A DNA stretch of 64,000 bases from Bog-473 sp036268485. Its GTDB lineage: Bacteria > Actinomycetota > Acidimicrobiia > Acidimicrobiales > RAAP-2. The stretch's first letter is position 1; every line of letters begins with the position of its first letter. Below, one piece after another: positions 26,089 through 34,568 of the stretch. Location of the stretch: positions 8,678 to 72,677 of the forward strand of contig DATAUC010000023.1 of NCBI GenBank assembly GCA_036268485.1, in the 5' to 3' direction. The notes beneath the pieces are model-generated. The model ran no database searches and was not told the origin of the DNA. It saw nothing but the letters and a program-made list of their open reading frames with translations. Position numbers and translations under genes: made by a program.

Positions 26089-26583
26089 TCAACTGCCTTC
26101 GAAAAATGACACCATGCCGCCGAGACCGGCAACCGTTGGACCGAATGGCCCCAAGGTGGGGCCGTAGTTGCTTCCCGATGTCTGGATTGCTGACGCCAGC
26201 GCAGCGATCATCGGGTCAAAAAGCGGGTTGATGGCAGCAAAGGCTGAACTCTTGGCAATCGCAGCTTCAATTTGCGCGCCCCCTTCGCTGGCCAACTTGG
26301 CGCACTGCTGGGCGATCACGTTGAGGACACTCTCCAGCGACGCCGCTGAGCTCCCAGCGGCCCCAAGTCCCGTATTGCAGGCTTCAGGCAAACCGACAGA
26401 GTCCCCGAATTCAAGGATGTTCAGGAGCGGCGTGATCAACGCTGCCGCCTGGTTCGAAGTGCCCGCCGATGGCGCCTGATCGGCGGAGGCAGTATTTGGC
26501 ATCATGGTGATGGCCGCCACGCACGCGATGGCCACCGATACGGCACCAGCTCGGACTTTGCCTTTGCGCAAATTCACACTCAT
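26089..26583 (-). CDS. Secreted small protein
   Basis: The 164-residue product has a signal peptide (basic start NLRKGKVR, hydrophobic AGAVSVAIACVAAITM, cleavage after TASA near residue 35). The mature part is Ala/Gly/Ser-rich and helical with two cysteines (LPEACNTG and AQQCAKL) that could form a disulfide. The ATG at 26583 is preceded by a GGGGGC tract; an upstream extension lacks a signal and is rejected. No domain is recognised. Its place between the binding protein and the membrane genes suggests a role outside the membrane in uptake. Confidence 0.62.
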   Translation of the reverse strand: MSVNLRKGKVRAGAVSVAIACVAAITMMPNTASADQAPSAGTSNQAAALITPLLNILEFGDSVGLPEACNTGLGAAGSSAASLESVLNVIAQQCAKLASEGGAQIEAAIAKSSAFAAINPLFDPMIAALASAIQTSGSNYGPTLGPFGPTVAGLGGMVSFFEGS

Positions 26584-26696
26584 TGCTGCCCCCGTGTCAT
26601 GAATCCTGCGAGTGCGCCGGTCTGAGACGTCACACACGCTACGAAGGGACGATCCCCCCAGTGAGAGGAACGGATCAGGAACGGCATCCTCACTCC

Positions 26697-28160
26697 TTAA
26701 CTTGGGGGACACAGCGTCGTATCGCCGATGGGCGATGTCCATTGATTGTTGTTGACCTCCACCAGATAGGTGCAGCTCGGCCCTGGATTGGCTCCGGTGC
26801 CATAGGTCGTCGGTAGCGCTATCCCTCCAAAGGTGTCGTTCTTAATGCTGTAGAGCCCTTGGAGAAGCTGAGCGGTGGTTGGATTGGTGGCCGAAAGGAA
26901 CTGCGACGCCGCAACGACAATTTCTCCGGCGACCCACTGAGTGGAATTTGCGGCATCAGGTGCGAGTCCTGGCGCATATTGGGACAGGGCCTGGTGGTAC
27001 GCCGCTTGAGCTGGCGTATTCGAATCGACCCACGGAAAGTCTCCAGCCGAGAAGTACGTATTGCCTTGGATAGAGGGTGTCGTCAACATCGACCCGGCGG
27101 CAGCCAGAGTGCCGTTGTACATCACCGGGTTGTAGCCCTGTTGGTTGCAGTCGGTGCTGCCCCGCTCGATGCTGGCTCCGTCGGCCAGGAAGAGGATGAC
27201 TTGAGCGCCGTCGCTCTTCGCCTGCAAGCAGTCAGTGGTGAAGCTCGGCTGCGTCAGAGAGATATCGATATCCTGAACGACCTGGACCCCAGCCTTTTGG
27301 AATCCGCCATTGACCGCGGCCGTGCGGCCGTTGGAACACACGGTGGATTCAACGCACGTCCACACGGCAAACTTGGTCAGTCCCTTGTGGACAAAATAGG
27401 TAGCCAACGCGTTGACGCTGTTTTCGAGCGATGTCCCTTGAGGGAAAATGTAGGGTGAGGTGTACTCAACATCGGCGGACATCTCTGTGCCAATTAGCGG
27501 GATGTGGTTCTGCGCCAAGAACGGAGCAATAGCCGAAGCCTCGAACGGGATCATGTCTCCCACGAAGGCCAGCACGTGATCCTGCTGAATCATCTGCTCG
27601 CTCTCGCTCACCGCCAGCGAAGGATCGCCCTGGTCATCCTCACTAATGACCTGCACAATATGGCCGTTGAGGCCCCCGTGGGCGTTCGTGTACTTGGCCC
27701 ACACTTGGAGCGCTTCTTGCGCGTCTGGCCATAATGCACCAGCGACGCCGCTATAGGCGCCCACATTGCCTAGGACAATTTTTGAGAGGGTCGCCGGCCC
27801 GGTTGATGAGGCCTGAGTTTGAGACGCCGCCTGGGGTGATCCCCCCGTCGAGGTACCTCCCGAGGTCGGGCTGGTGCTTGATCCCCGGGGGAGTGTCGAG
27901 CTCGTCGAACCAAGGGTGGTCGTCGTCGACGACGAACTTCCGGTGGTTCCCGCCTGTCCCCCCTTGGTGGTACTTCCAGCCGCTTGGGCTTGTCCGGTGG
28001 ACGAGGCGGTTGTCCTGCCCCCGTTCGCTGCTTCAACTGCTTGATCCGACTCTCGTGACCCGCAGGCTGAGATCACGATGCTCAGGACAGTGATCGACAT
28101 GAGAACCGGAATGAGACGGTGTTTCGTACGCTGACCGTTACGAGGTAGTGGCTTACCCAC
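26697..28160 (-). CDS. ABC substrate-binding lipoprotein (LivK/HAAT type) with long linker
   Basis: The 487-residue protein starts with a lipoprotein signal (basic RNGQRTKHR, then VLSIVISAC with lipid cysteine near residue 33). About 85 residues of Ser/Thr/Gly linker follow, then a periplasmic-binding-protein type I domain (KIVLGNVGAYSGVAG, EALQVWAKYTNAHGG, VISEDDQGDPSLAV) typical of HAAT receptors. The long linker is unusual and suggests reach through a thick envelope. GTG at 28160 overlaps the E1 beta stop by eight bases, tying substrate capture to the dehydrogenase genes upstream. Ligand unknown; PBP-I receptors of this type bind acyl or aromatic acids as well as leucine. Confidence 0.85.
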   Translation of the reverse strand: MGKPLPRNGQRTKHRLIPVLMSITVLSIVISACGSRESDQAVEAANGGRTTASSTGQAQAAGSTTKGGQAGTTGSSSSTTTTLGSTSSTLPRGSSTSPTSGGTSTGGSPQAASQTQASSTGPATLSKIVLGNVGAYSGVAGALWPDAQEALQVWAKYTNAHGGLNGHIVQVISEDDQGDPSLAVSESEQMIQQDHVLAFVGDMIPFEASAIAPFLAQNHIPLIGTEMSADVEYTSPYIFPQGTSLENSVNALATYFVHKGLTKFAVWTCVESTVCSNGRTAAVNGGFQKAGVQVVQDIDISLTQPSFTTDCLQAKSDGAQVILFLADGASIERGSTDCNQQGYNPVMYNGTLAAAGSMLTTPSIQGNTYFSAGDFPWVDSNTPAQAAYHQALSQYAPGLAPDAANSTQWVAGEIVVAASQFLSATNPTTAQLLQGLYSIKNDTFGGIALPTTYGTGANPGPSCTYLVEVNNNQWTSPIGDTTLCPPS

Positions 28161-29163
28161 GGGATTTCCATTCTCCAGTCGACCGAATCGCCTTGACGAG
28201 ATCGTTCGTCCCCGGCATGTGGGCCTGTTCGAGTTCTGTGGCGTAGGGCACCGGAGTGTTGGCGCCAGCAACCCGCAGGACAGGACCCTCAAGCACGGAC
28301 CACAGGTTCTCACTAATGACGGAGGAAATCTCTGCCCCGAAGCCACAACATTCGACGGCCTGATGCATCACGACAGCACGCCCTGTCTTCGAGACTGATT
28401 CCAACACCGTTTCCTTGTCCCAGGGCGCCAGCCACCGAAGGTCAACCACTTCAACCGAGATTTCCCCAGCCAGTTCCTCGGCGGCGGCCAGAGCCATTGG
28501 TACGCACGGTCCGTAGGTCACCACGGTCACATCGGCTCCGACCCTCTTGACGTCCGCCTGCCCCACTGGGACCTCGTGTCGTCCTACCGGAACCGGACCA
28601 GTCACGGTGTAGAGAGCCACTGGCTCAAGGAGGATCACCGGATCAGGATCGTGAATCGCCGTGGTGAGCAGTCCCTTGGCATCGGCCGGTGTGGATGGCA
28701 TCGCCACCTTCAGACCGGGCGTGTGGAGGAGCCACGCTTCAACCGACTGCGAGTGTTGAGCCGCGAAATTAAGGCCACCTGAGAGCATGCCCCTGATGGT
28801 CAAGGGAACCGTCGTTCGGCCACCCGACATATAGCGAAGCTTTGCCGCATGATTGGCCACTTGGTCGAGGCAGACGGCGTAAAAGTCCGCGATCATGATC
28901 TCGGCGATCGGCTTGGCGCCAAGCATGGCCGCACCAATTCCCGCGCCAATGATTGCTTGTTCGGATATGGGCGTCTCCCGCACCCGCTCACGCCCGTACT
29001 TGGTCGAAAGGCCACGTGTCAGACCGAAGGCACCTCCCGCCGGGTCGATGATGTCTTCACCCAGGAGAAACACGTCGGGATCAGAGGACAATGCGTCATC
29101 CAGTGCCTGTCCGAGTGCTTCGATCAGTGTGATGGTTTTCGTCTCTTCAGCCTGAATGGTCAC
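28153..29163 (-). CDS. 2-oxoacid/acetoin dehydrogenase E1 beta subunit
   Basis: The 336-residue protein matches E1 beta (AcoB/PdhB) from end to end: DPDVFLLGEDI with the ThDP-activating glutamate near residue 36, RVRETPISEQAIIGAGIGAAMLG, AQHSQSVEAWLLHTPGLKVAMPSTPADAKGLL and LRWLAPWDKETVLESVSKTGRAVV. It should pair with the E1 alpha encoded just before it (ATGA overlap). It decarboxylates or cleaves a 2-oxo or diketone substrate and passes the acyl unit to a lipoyl domain. No E2 or E3 gene follows; the lipoyl domain and E2 core lie 13-20 kb away in the same island. Confidence 0.9.
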   Translation of the reverse strand: MTIQAEETKTITLIEALGQALDDALSSDPDVFLLGEDIIDPAGGAFGLTRGLSTKYGRERVRETPISEQAIIGAGIGAAMLGAKPIAEIMIADFYAVCLDQVANHAAKLRYMSGGRTTVPLTIRGMLSGGLNFAAQHSQSVEAWLLHTPGLKVAMPSTPADAKGLLTTAIHDPDPVILLEPVALYTVTGPVPVGRHEVPVGQADVKRVGADVTVVTYGPCVPMALAAAEELAGEISVEVVDLRWLAPWDKETVLESVSKTGRAVVMHQAVECCGFGAEISSVISENLWSVLEGPVLRVAGANTPVPYATELEQAHMPGTNDLVKAIRSTGEWKSRG

Positions 29164-30134
29164 GCCACTGCCCCTTTCGCGTACACGTCGGTGAATGCAT
29201 CGAGCGAGTCTGGAACCGGAGATGCCAACGCGAACTCCACCGCATCAGCAACCTCCCGGTCGACCTTGGATTCAATCGAAGCGATCTCGTCTTCTCTGGC
29301 CTCGCCGTCTCCAATGAGCCGACTCCGATACGCCGGCACCGGATCCGCCGCGATAGCTGCCGCCATCTCCTCCTTCGGCATGTATTCCATCTGGTCGACG
29401 CCGAAGACGTGGCCCATGAACCGATAGGTCGTAGCCTCAATCAAGGTTGGCCCCTGGCCGGCTCGTGCCCGTTCGATGGCGGCTGCGGCAACTTCGTAGG
29501 TGGCATCAGGGTCGTTACCATCCACCGTCACACCGGGCATTCCGTACGATGCTGCCCGATCGGCGATGTGCTGCACGTTCATGGAGTCCATGCGCGGCGT
29601 GAATTCTCCGTACTGGTTGTTCTGGCACACGAACACCACGGGAAGGCGCCATACTGCCGCCAAATTGAGTGACTCGTGAAAGGCTCCAATGTTGGTGGCC
29701 CCGTCGCCAAAGTACGAGATCGTGACCGCGTCAGAGTCGGTCATCTGTGAGCGCAACGCCAGGCCATTGGCAATTGGAATGGCTCCGCCCACGATGCCGG
29801 ATGTCGCCATGACGCCCACTCTCGGGTCGGACAGATGCATGATCCCGCCCTTCCCCTTGCAGGTGCCGGTCTTCCTTCCCACGATTTCAGCCACGACCTC
29901 CTTCAGGTCGGCCCCCTTGGCAATGGTGTCGTGAATCCCCCGGTACGTGGTGGTGATGTAGTCGTCTGGCGTGAGGGCCGCCGACACTGCCGCTGGAATG
30001 CCTTCCTGACCACGAGGTGAGTAATAGATCACCGAGACCTTCCCTGACGTGATCAAGCTCCGCATGGCCACGTCGGTGGCGTAGATCCGGTACATCGTCT
30101 CGTAGATACCAAGACGTCGCGCTTTCGAAGTCAC
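29160..30134 (-). CDS. 2-oxoacid/acetoin dehydrogenase E1 alpha subunit
   Basis: The 324-residue protein has the ThDP-binding motif from SYFGDGATNIGAFHESLN to VCQNNQYGEF (residues about 140-175) and GTCKGKGGIMHLSDP, which is closer to acetoin dehydrogenase AcoA than to pyruvate E1. The active-site loop usually read as RGHG is RGIHD here, a change near the substrate. It overlaps the ferredoxin gene by four bases upstream and E1 beta by four downstream. Co-transcription with a Rieske oxygenase suggests that the E1 acts on a keto product of oxygenation. The exact 2-oxo substrate is unknown. Confidence 0.9.
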   Translation of the reverse strand: MTSKARRLGIYETMYRIYATDVAMRSLITSGKVSVIYYSPRGQEGIPAAVSAALTPDDYITTTYRGIHDTIAKGADLKEVVAEIVGRKTGTCKGKGGIMHLSDPRVGVMATSGIVGGAIPIANGLALRSQMTDSDAVTISYFGDGATNIGAFHESLNLAAVWRLPVVFVCQNNQYGEFTPRMDSMNVQHIADRAASYGMPGVTVDGNDPDATYEVAAAAIERARAGQGPTLIEATTYRFMGHVFGVDQMEYMPKEEMAAAIAADPVPAYRSRLIGDGEAREDEIASIESKVDREVADAVEFALASPVPDSLDAFTDVYAKGAVA

Positions 30135-30505
30135 ACTTCCTCCTCTGTTGGAGTTGCTGATACTGATGGTCCTGGGACGGCACCGCGGCGTACCACGGTC
30201 ATGTCGCCAGAGGGATAGAGGGCACAGGCCAAACGAGCGTGACGTCGATGGGCCATCAATCCACGGCCGATGAGTTCGCGCTCTGTCGGGCCCATGTCAT
30301 TCTCGTTTTCATTTCCTTCTTCAACGACGACATAGCACCGGCCACATTCCTGAACCCCACCGCAGACTGTGGGCCATTGCCAGCCCCGACGCCGGGCCGC
30401 CCGAAAGAGGGACTCGGTTGCTTTCACGTCCACGGTGGCGTTGGCGGGTAGGACGAGGACATTGGCGTCACCGATTCGAGCTACCCGGCTGGAATCACTC
30501 GTCAT
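30131..30505 (-). CDS. [2Fe-2S] ferredoxin
   Basis: The 124-residue protein shows plant/vertebrate-type cluster spacing: VCGGVQECGRCYV near residue 48 (C-x5-C-x2-C) and a fourth cysteine in HARLACALYPSG. The tail (VPGPSVSATPTEEEV) is acidic and disordered. It lies between the Rieske oxygenase (20 bp) and E1 alpha (ATGA overlap), so it most likely feeds electrons to the oxygenase. No ferredoxin reductase is in the island; a chromosomal one would be needed. It could alternatively serve the P450 at 32300. Confidence 0.88.
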   Translation of the reverse strand: MTSDSSRVARIGDANVLVLPANATVDVKATESLFRAARRRGWQWPTVCGGVQECGRCYVVVEEGNENENDMGPTERELIGRGLMAHRRHARLACALYPSGDMTVVRRGAVPGPSVSATPTEEEV

Positions 30506-30525
30506 CTCGCCCCCCGTCGGTTCCG

Positions 30526-31827
30526 CTAGCTGGTGAGATAGCGCTCGAGCACGTCATGCATGTGCGTGATCCGGGTCTCCATCGAACTCATCCGAAGGCC
30601 CTTCAGGCCAGAGGAATGGAGGCCGCGCTGCTGCACCGTGATATTGCGAAAGTCCTGGTCCATGACGCCTCCGCAGGTGTCGCCTTCAGGCACTTCGACG
30701 TTGACATCAGGTGGTGGAAGCTCCATGCCTTCGGGAACCCGGTGGAGGTACCAAAGGTCAAAAATCATCGATTCCGGATCGACACCATTGGGCCGCATCC
30801 GAAAGAACCACGAGCCGAATGAAAGGACGTGGATCTCGATATTGGGGAAGATGTGATATTCCCAGTCGTCGACGAGTTGGACGTCGGAAAGTTCCGATAC
30901 GTCAATCCCGGCCTGCGACATACCTTCCTTGAGCACGGGAAGCAGTACGTCTTTAAGCTGTTGACCGTCGGGAATGCCCATGGCCCGCAATGCGGCGATA
31001 AGCGCGGTGTCCTCTCCGAATGCCGCGAAGGTCCACTCCATGGAGTCGAGGGTCTCCTGGGTATCGGGATGGCGGGACTCCAGGCCATCGGGGACCCCGA
31101 AGAACGCCGACAGGACCGAGTGGTCTCCGAGCAGCTCAATAGGATTGTCCACATAGTCAGCAAAACCCACCGACTCCGGATGGATGAATCGGGCGTGGTA
31201 GTCCTCCTGGAAGGCGTCAAGTGCAAGCTTCCAGTTCACGGGAACGACCGTCGACCGGGACCACCACTTGTACTGCCTCGACAGCTTGTAGGGCGCCAAT
31301 CGGGCAGGAATCACGCCGAGGTAGTCAGCCAGAGATCCGGCATCCGGATCGAGATTGATGAAGATGAACTGCTCCCACTGGTCAACCTTGACCGCCGGGA
31401 GACCAGCCTCGGCATCTTCGAACGGGCAGAATTCCTGACGCTCCGGCACGTGCCGAAGCGATCCATCGAGAGCGTACGTCCAGCCGTGATACGGGCAACG
31501 GAGCTCGGCTACCGTGCCACACCCTGACTTCAGCGGCCGACCTCGGTGCTGGCACGCATTGTGGAATGCGCTGATCGTGTCTTCGGCGGAACGCACAACC
31601 AAAATGGACTCAAGGCCGATCTGGTATTCGTAGAAGTCGCCGACATTTGGAATGTCAGAGTCGAGACAAGCGACCTGCCACACCTTGGACCACATCTTCT
31701 GCAGTTCAAGCTCAAGGTAGGCCTTGTCTAGGTACCGTTCTTTCGGAATGAGCTGGGTAGGCGCCGGTGGGCGCCGCCCTTGCGACGAAATCTCGACAGC
31801 TGAGCGCTGGACTTCGGTTGTTGTCAT
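30526..31827 (-). CDS. Rieske non-heme iron oxygenase, alpha subunit
   Basis: The 433-residue protein has the Rieske [2Fe-2S] motif ACQHRGRPLKSGCG with RCPYHGWTYA (C-x-H, then C-x2-H) near residues 90-115. The mononuclear iron site has DAFQEDYHARFIHPE near residue 210 and a late aspartate in MDQDFRN. It is the size of ring-hydroxylating or carnitine-type oxygenase alpha subunits. It should hydroxylate or cleave the imported substrate using the adjacent ferredoxin. It is first in a minus-strand operon of about 16 genes. No beta subunit gene is seen, so an alpha3 oxygenase is likely. Confidence 0.92.
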   Translation of the reverse strand: MTTTEVQRSAVEISSQGRRPPAPTQLIPKERYLDKAYLELELQKMWSKVWQVACLDSDIPNVGDFYEYQIGLESILVVRSAEDTISAFHNACQHRGRPLKSGCGTVAELRCPYHGWTYALDGSLRHVPERQEFCPFEDAEAGLPAVKVDQWEQFIFINLDPDAGSLADYLGVIPARLAPYKLSRQYKWWSRSTVVPVNWKLALDAFQEDYHARFIHPESVGFADYVDNPIELLGDHSVLSAFFGVPDGLESRHPDTQETLDSMEWTFAAFGEDTALIAALRAMGIPDGQQLKDVLLPVLKEGMSQAGIDVSELSDVQLVDDWEYHIFPNIEIHVLSFGSWFFRMRPNGVDPESMIFDLWYLHRVPEGMELPPPDVNVEVPEGDTCGGVMDQDFRNITVQQRGLHSSGLKGLRMSSMETRITHMHDVLERYLTS

Positions 31828-32012
31828 ATGTCCCTCCCCAAGCGACGGTGCACGTCTTCCCCGAAACTGCGTGCGCCTGGGCAGTGTAGCAACCGTTGGT
31901 CACAAAGTAAAGGGTGTAGGGGCAGATGAAAATCAAAAGAGGGCGGCGACCTGGTCATCATGAAGCACCATAGGCTCCCGAAAGTGAGGCCGACGCTATG
32001 TCGCTCTGCTGG

Positions 32013-32061
32013 TAGAAGTGCGAAGGGGAGCGCCTGTTCCCTATCAAATTCAGCACTTCTA
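32013..32061. promoter_or_regulatory. Nested hairpin in Rieske-P450 intergenic region
   Basis: Outer arms TAGAAGTGC (32013-32021) and GCACTTCTA (32053-32061) pair perfectly over 9 bp. Inside them AGGGGA and TTCCCT can pair as a second stem. No U-run follows either strand. It may be a bidirectional terminator, a leader structure of an untranslated RNA, or an operator pair. Confidence 0.45.
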
Positions 32062-32181
32062 GGCACGAGGCGGCGATCATCACTGAGGAAAGATGCGTCC
32101 GCAGTCCTTGGGTACGTCTACTGAGGCCAACGATTACCCGATTCGCCAGCTCGGAGTTGGCGACAATACTTCTCCTCCCTA

Positions 32182-32201
32182 GTGACCACCTGTCGCTTGA
32201 C
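32182..32201 (+). repeat. 20-bp promoter element, copy 1
   Basis: GTGACCACCTGTCGCTTGAC about 100 bp upstream of the P450 start matches 35225-35244 at 19 of 20 positions. Both copies precede plus-strand catabolic genes, so a shared regulator is likely. Confidence 0.5.
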
Positions 32202-32299
32202 TCTGATTCATCTCGATGTTAACGTCACTCCTGCTGGGGGGCTCGGAGACTGAACGGCTCGTCAGCTCACTTCGACGATTGAATGGGGGTGATCCGAAC

Positions 32300-33583
32300 A
32301 TGACGGTTGTCGATAAGAACGCCTTCGTATTCGATCCGTGGAATGTCTCTTGGCGCACCAATGACACCGAGGAGACGCTCGGCGAGCTCCTAGAGAATCG
32401 GCCTATCTTTCTCACTGACGCCGGTCAGTATGTGGTCTCCCGGTACGACGATGTCCGCGAGATCATGAGCAATGCGGAGCTCTTCTCGGCCAAGCCCAAC
32501 CAGTCGGAGGCGATTGGTTTCCCTCCCAAGATTGACGAAAGTGCCGATCCGGCCATGCTTGAGCGGCTCATGATGGTTGTCGCCTCGCTGCCTTTTGATG
32601 TGGGTGAGTTTGCTGCCGCTTCTGTGATTGTGGGTGTTGATCCCCCAGTCCACACTCGCCTACGACGAATCGTGAATCGGGGGTTTCTCCCGACAAAAAT
32701 GGCGGCCCTGGCACCAACGGTCGAAGCGATCGTGGCTGAGTGCCTCAAGGACATCAACTCAACTGATTCCTTTGAGGTCATGAGTGAACTCGCCGTTCCG
32801 GTACCAATCCGCGTGATCGCCGAAATCCTTGGAGTGGAACGCCAGCATTGCGACGACCTCAAGCGGTGGTCCGATGTCTTGTCGACCTGCGTACACGGAG
32901 AGTCCCGAGGCACCATTGAGTCGGGCATCAATCTGGTGGCCATGCTGAGCGAATTCGCTGGCCTGTTCATGCCGATGATTGAGGAGAGGCGAAATGCGCC
33001 ATCCGATGACGTCATCAGTGAGATCATCAAGGCTTCAGAAGCCGACACCCTCACCGTGGCCGAAGCGGTGCTCTTCCTTCTCATCCTCATGGCCGCCGCC
33101 AATGAAACGACGACCAGCCTGATCGGCAACGCTATCCCCTACCTCTGCGAGAATCCCGAACAACTGAAACTCCTTATCGACCAACCTGACCTGCTGGGCG
33201 GCGTCGTTGAAGAGACCCTCAGGCTGTCATCGCCCGTTCAGTTCGTTTTCCGGGAGGCCACGGCGGATGTGACGCTGCAGGGCGTGACGATCCCGCAAGG
33301 ATCCCAGCTCGTCTGCTTCATTGCTGCAGCCAATCGTGATCCGAGGCAATTCCCAGATCCGCATCGATTCGATATCACTCGGAAGGGCCAGCACCTGTCC
33401 TTTGGACACGGGGCACACTTCTGCTTGGGAGCTGCCCTCGGTCGACTGGAAGGTCACGCTGCACTTAAGCAGATCGCCCCGTCACTGAGTCACTTCGATT
33501 TTGACAACAGCAATCTGCATCTCGACCCCAGCGCGTTCACGCGCTCATTTGAAGTCGTACGGCTCACCAAGGTGAACAACTAG
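32300..33583 (+). CDS. Cytochrome P450
   Basis: The 427-residue protein has the P450 landmarks: I-helix AAANETTTSLIG (oxygen-activating acidic-Thr pair as NET), K-helix EETLR (ExxR), and heme ligand loop FGHGAHFCLGAALG with the cysteine near residue 370. It lacks a membrane anchor, as usual in bacteria. The N-terminus resembles CYP families that hydroxylate terpenes and steroids, but assignment needs a database. ATG at 32300 (MTVVDKNAF) follows a GGGGGTGAT site; an upstream start at 32216 is possible. It needs a ferredoxin; the nearest is 30131. Confidence 0.93.
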   Translation: MTVVDKNAFVFDPWNVSWRTNDTEETLGELLENRPIFLTDAGQYVVSRYDDVREIMSNAELFSAKPNQSEAIGFPPKIDESADPAMLERLMMVVASLPFDVGEFAAASVIVGVDPPVHTRLRRIVNRGFLPTKMAALAPTVEAIVAECLKDINSTDSFEVMSELAVPVPIRVIAEILGVERQHCDDLKRWSDVLSTCVHGESRGTIESGINLVAMLSEFAGLFMPMIEERRNAPSDDVISEIIKASEADTLTVAEAVLFLLILMAAANETTTSLIGNAIPYLCENPEQLKLLIDQPDLLGGVVEETLRLSSPVQFVFREATADVTLQGVTIPQGSQLVCFIAAANRDPRQFPDPHRFDITRKGQHLSFGHGAHFCLGAALGRLEGHAALKQIAPSLSHFDFDNSNLHLDPSAFTRSFEVVRLTKVNN

Positions 33584-33673
33584 CAAACGCATCACCGGTG
33601 GAGAAGTCCCCCACCCGGAGCAACGACATGTTTTGGATCAATAAGGCGATTTCACAATAAGGAGGATTTAGTC

Positions 33674-34456
33674 ATGGCTGGACGTCTCGAAGGCAAAGTG
33701 GCACTAATTTCTGGAGCGGCGCGGGGCATCGGCGCCGCCAGCGCTCGTCTGTTTGTAGGCGAGGGCGCAAAGGTTGTTGTGGCGGACGTCATAGATGATG
33801 AAGGTGAACTCCTCGCCAAAGAGCTGGGCGACGCCTGTGCTTTTGTCCACCTCGATGTGACTGATGAATCGCAATGGTTGGCCGCTATCGAGGCGGCAGA
33901 GAATCAATTTGGTCCCGTCAGCGTTCTGGTCAACAACGCCGGCATCCTTCGCGCTATCCCGTTGCCTTTGATGTCGCTCGAGGACTACCAGTCAGTGATC
34001 GACGTGAATCAAACTGGCGTGTTTTTGGGCATGAAGTCCGTTGTGGGTTCAATGATGAAGGCTGGCGGAGGCTCCATCGTCAACATGTCGTCGATTGACG
34101 GACTCCAGGGCAGCCCTGCGTTGGGCGCCTATGTGGCCGCCAAGTTTGCCGTTCGTGGCATGACCAGAGTCGCTGCTCTGGAACTGGCTGCTGCCCACAT
34201 TCGAGTCAACACCGTGTGTCCCGGCGCCACCAGGACCACCATGATGGATGCTCCCGACATGGCTGGGATCGACATTGACGCTCTCTCGTGCCGTATGGCT
34301 CCCCTGGCTCGCATGGGCGAGGCGCCTGAAATCGCCGAGGCAGTGCTCTTCCTGGCCTCCGACGCCAGTTCCTATTGCACCGGTTCGGACATTGTGGCCG
34401 ACGGCGGGGCAACCGCCGGAGTCGGTGTCGAGATGTTCAGTCTCGTTGAGGCCTAA
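33674..34456 (+). CDS. Short-chain dehydrogenase/reductase
   Basis: The 260-residue protein is a classical SDR: NAD(P) site SGAARGIGAASA near residue 14, VNNAGIL, catalytic serine in NMSSIDG, and YVAAK with Tyr/Lys, followed by VCPGATRT. Acidic DV after VVVAD suggests NAD(H). It resembles 3-alpha/20-beta hydroxysteroid dehydrogenase-like SDRs. It lies 90 bp after the P450 and has an unusually strong ribosome site, TAAGGAGGATTT. It would oxidise the alcohol made by the P450. Confidence 0.92.
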   Translation: MAGRLEGKVALISGAARGIGAASARLFVGEGAKVVVADVIDDEGELLAKELGDACAFVHLDVTDESQWLAAIEAAENQFGPVSVLVNNAGILRAIPLPLMSLEDYQSVIDVNQTGVFLGMKSVVGSMMKAGGGSIVNMSSIDGLQGSPALGAYVAAKFAVRGMTRVAALELAAAHIRVNTVCPGATRTTMMDAPDMAGIDIDALSCRMAPLARMGEAPEIAEAVLFLASDASSYCTGSDIVADGGATAGVGVEMFSLVEA

Positions 34457-34529
34457 TACCCGGCGTCTGACGCGACGAACCCTTTCGGCTGGCAAGCCTT
34501 TACGGGGATCGGCAAACCACAAGGAACTA

Positions 34530-34558
34530 TTGGTCACTTATATAGCGCTCGGGCGCTA
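34530..34558. promoter_or_regulatory. TTGGTCAC box and palindromic operator of TetR gene
   Basis: TTGGTCAC (34530-34537) is followed by the perfect palindrome TAGCGC-TCGG-GCGCTA (34543-34558), which ends 10 bases before the GTG of the TetR gene. This position is typical for TetR autoregulation. The TTGGTCAC box also occurs in three other intergenic regions of the island. Confidence 0.55.
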
Positions 34559-34568
34559 ACCTGCTGCT

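Larger units (their letters stand above)
31828..32299. other. Divergent promoter region between Rieske and P450 genes
   Basis: No credible gene lies in these 472 bases. Features seen: TTGGTCAC at 31896-31903; a large stem-loop at 32013-32061; and a 20-base element at 32182-32201 (GTGACCACCTGTCGCTTGAC) that recurs with one change at 35225-35244. The region must hold the promoters of both the long minus operon and the P450-SDR genes, but no sigma-70-type box is convincing. Confidence 0.6.

Noticed and set aside
23322..28160. Dedicated leucine/isoleucine/valine importer
   Set aside because: The family name alone does not fix the ligand; the operon setting favours a catabolic substrate instead.
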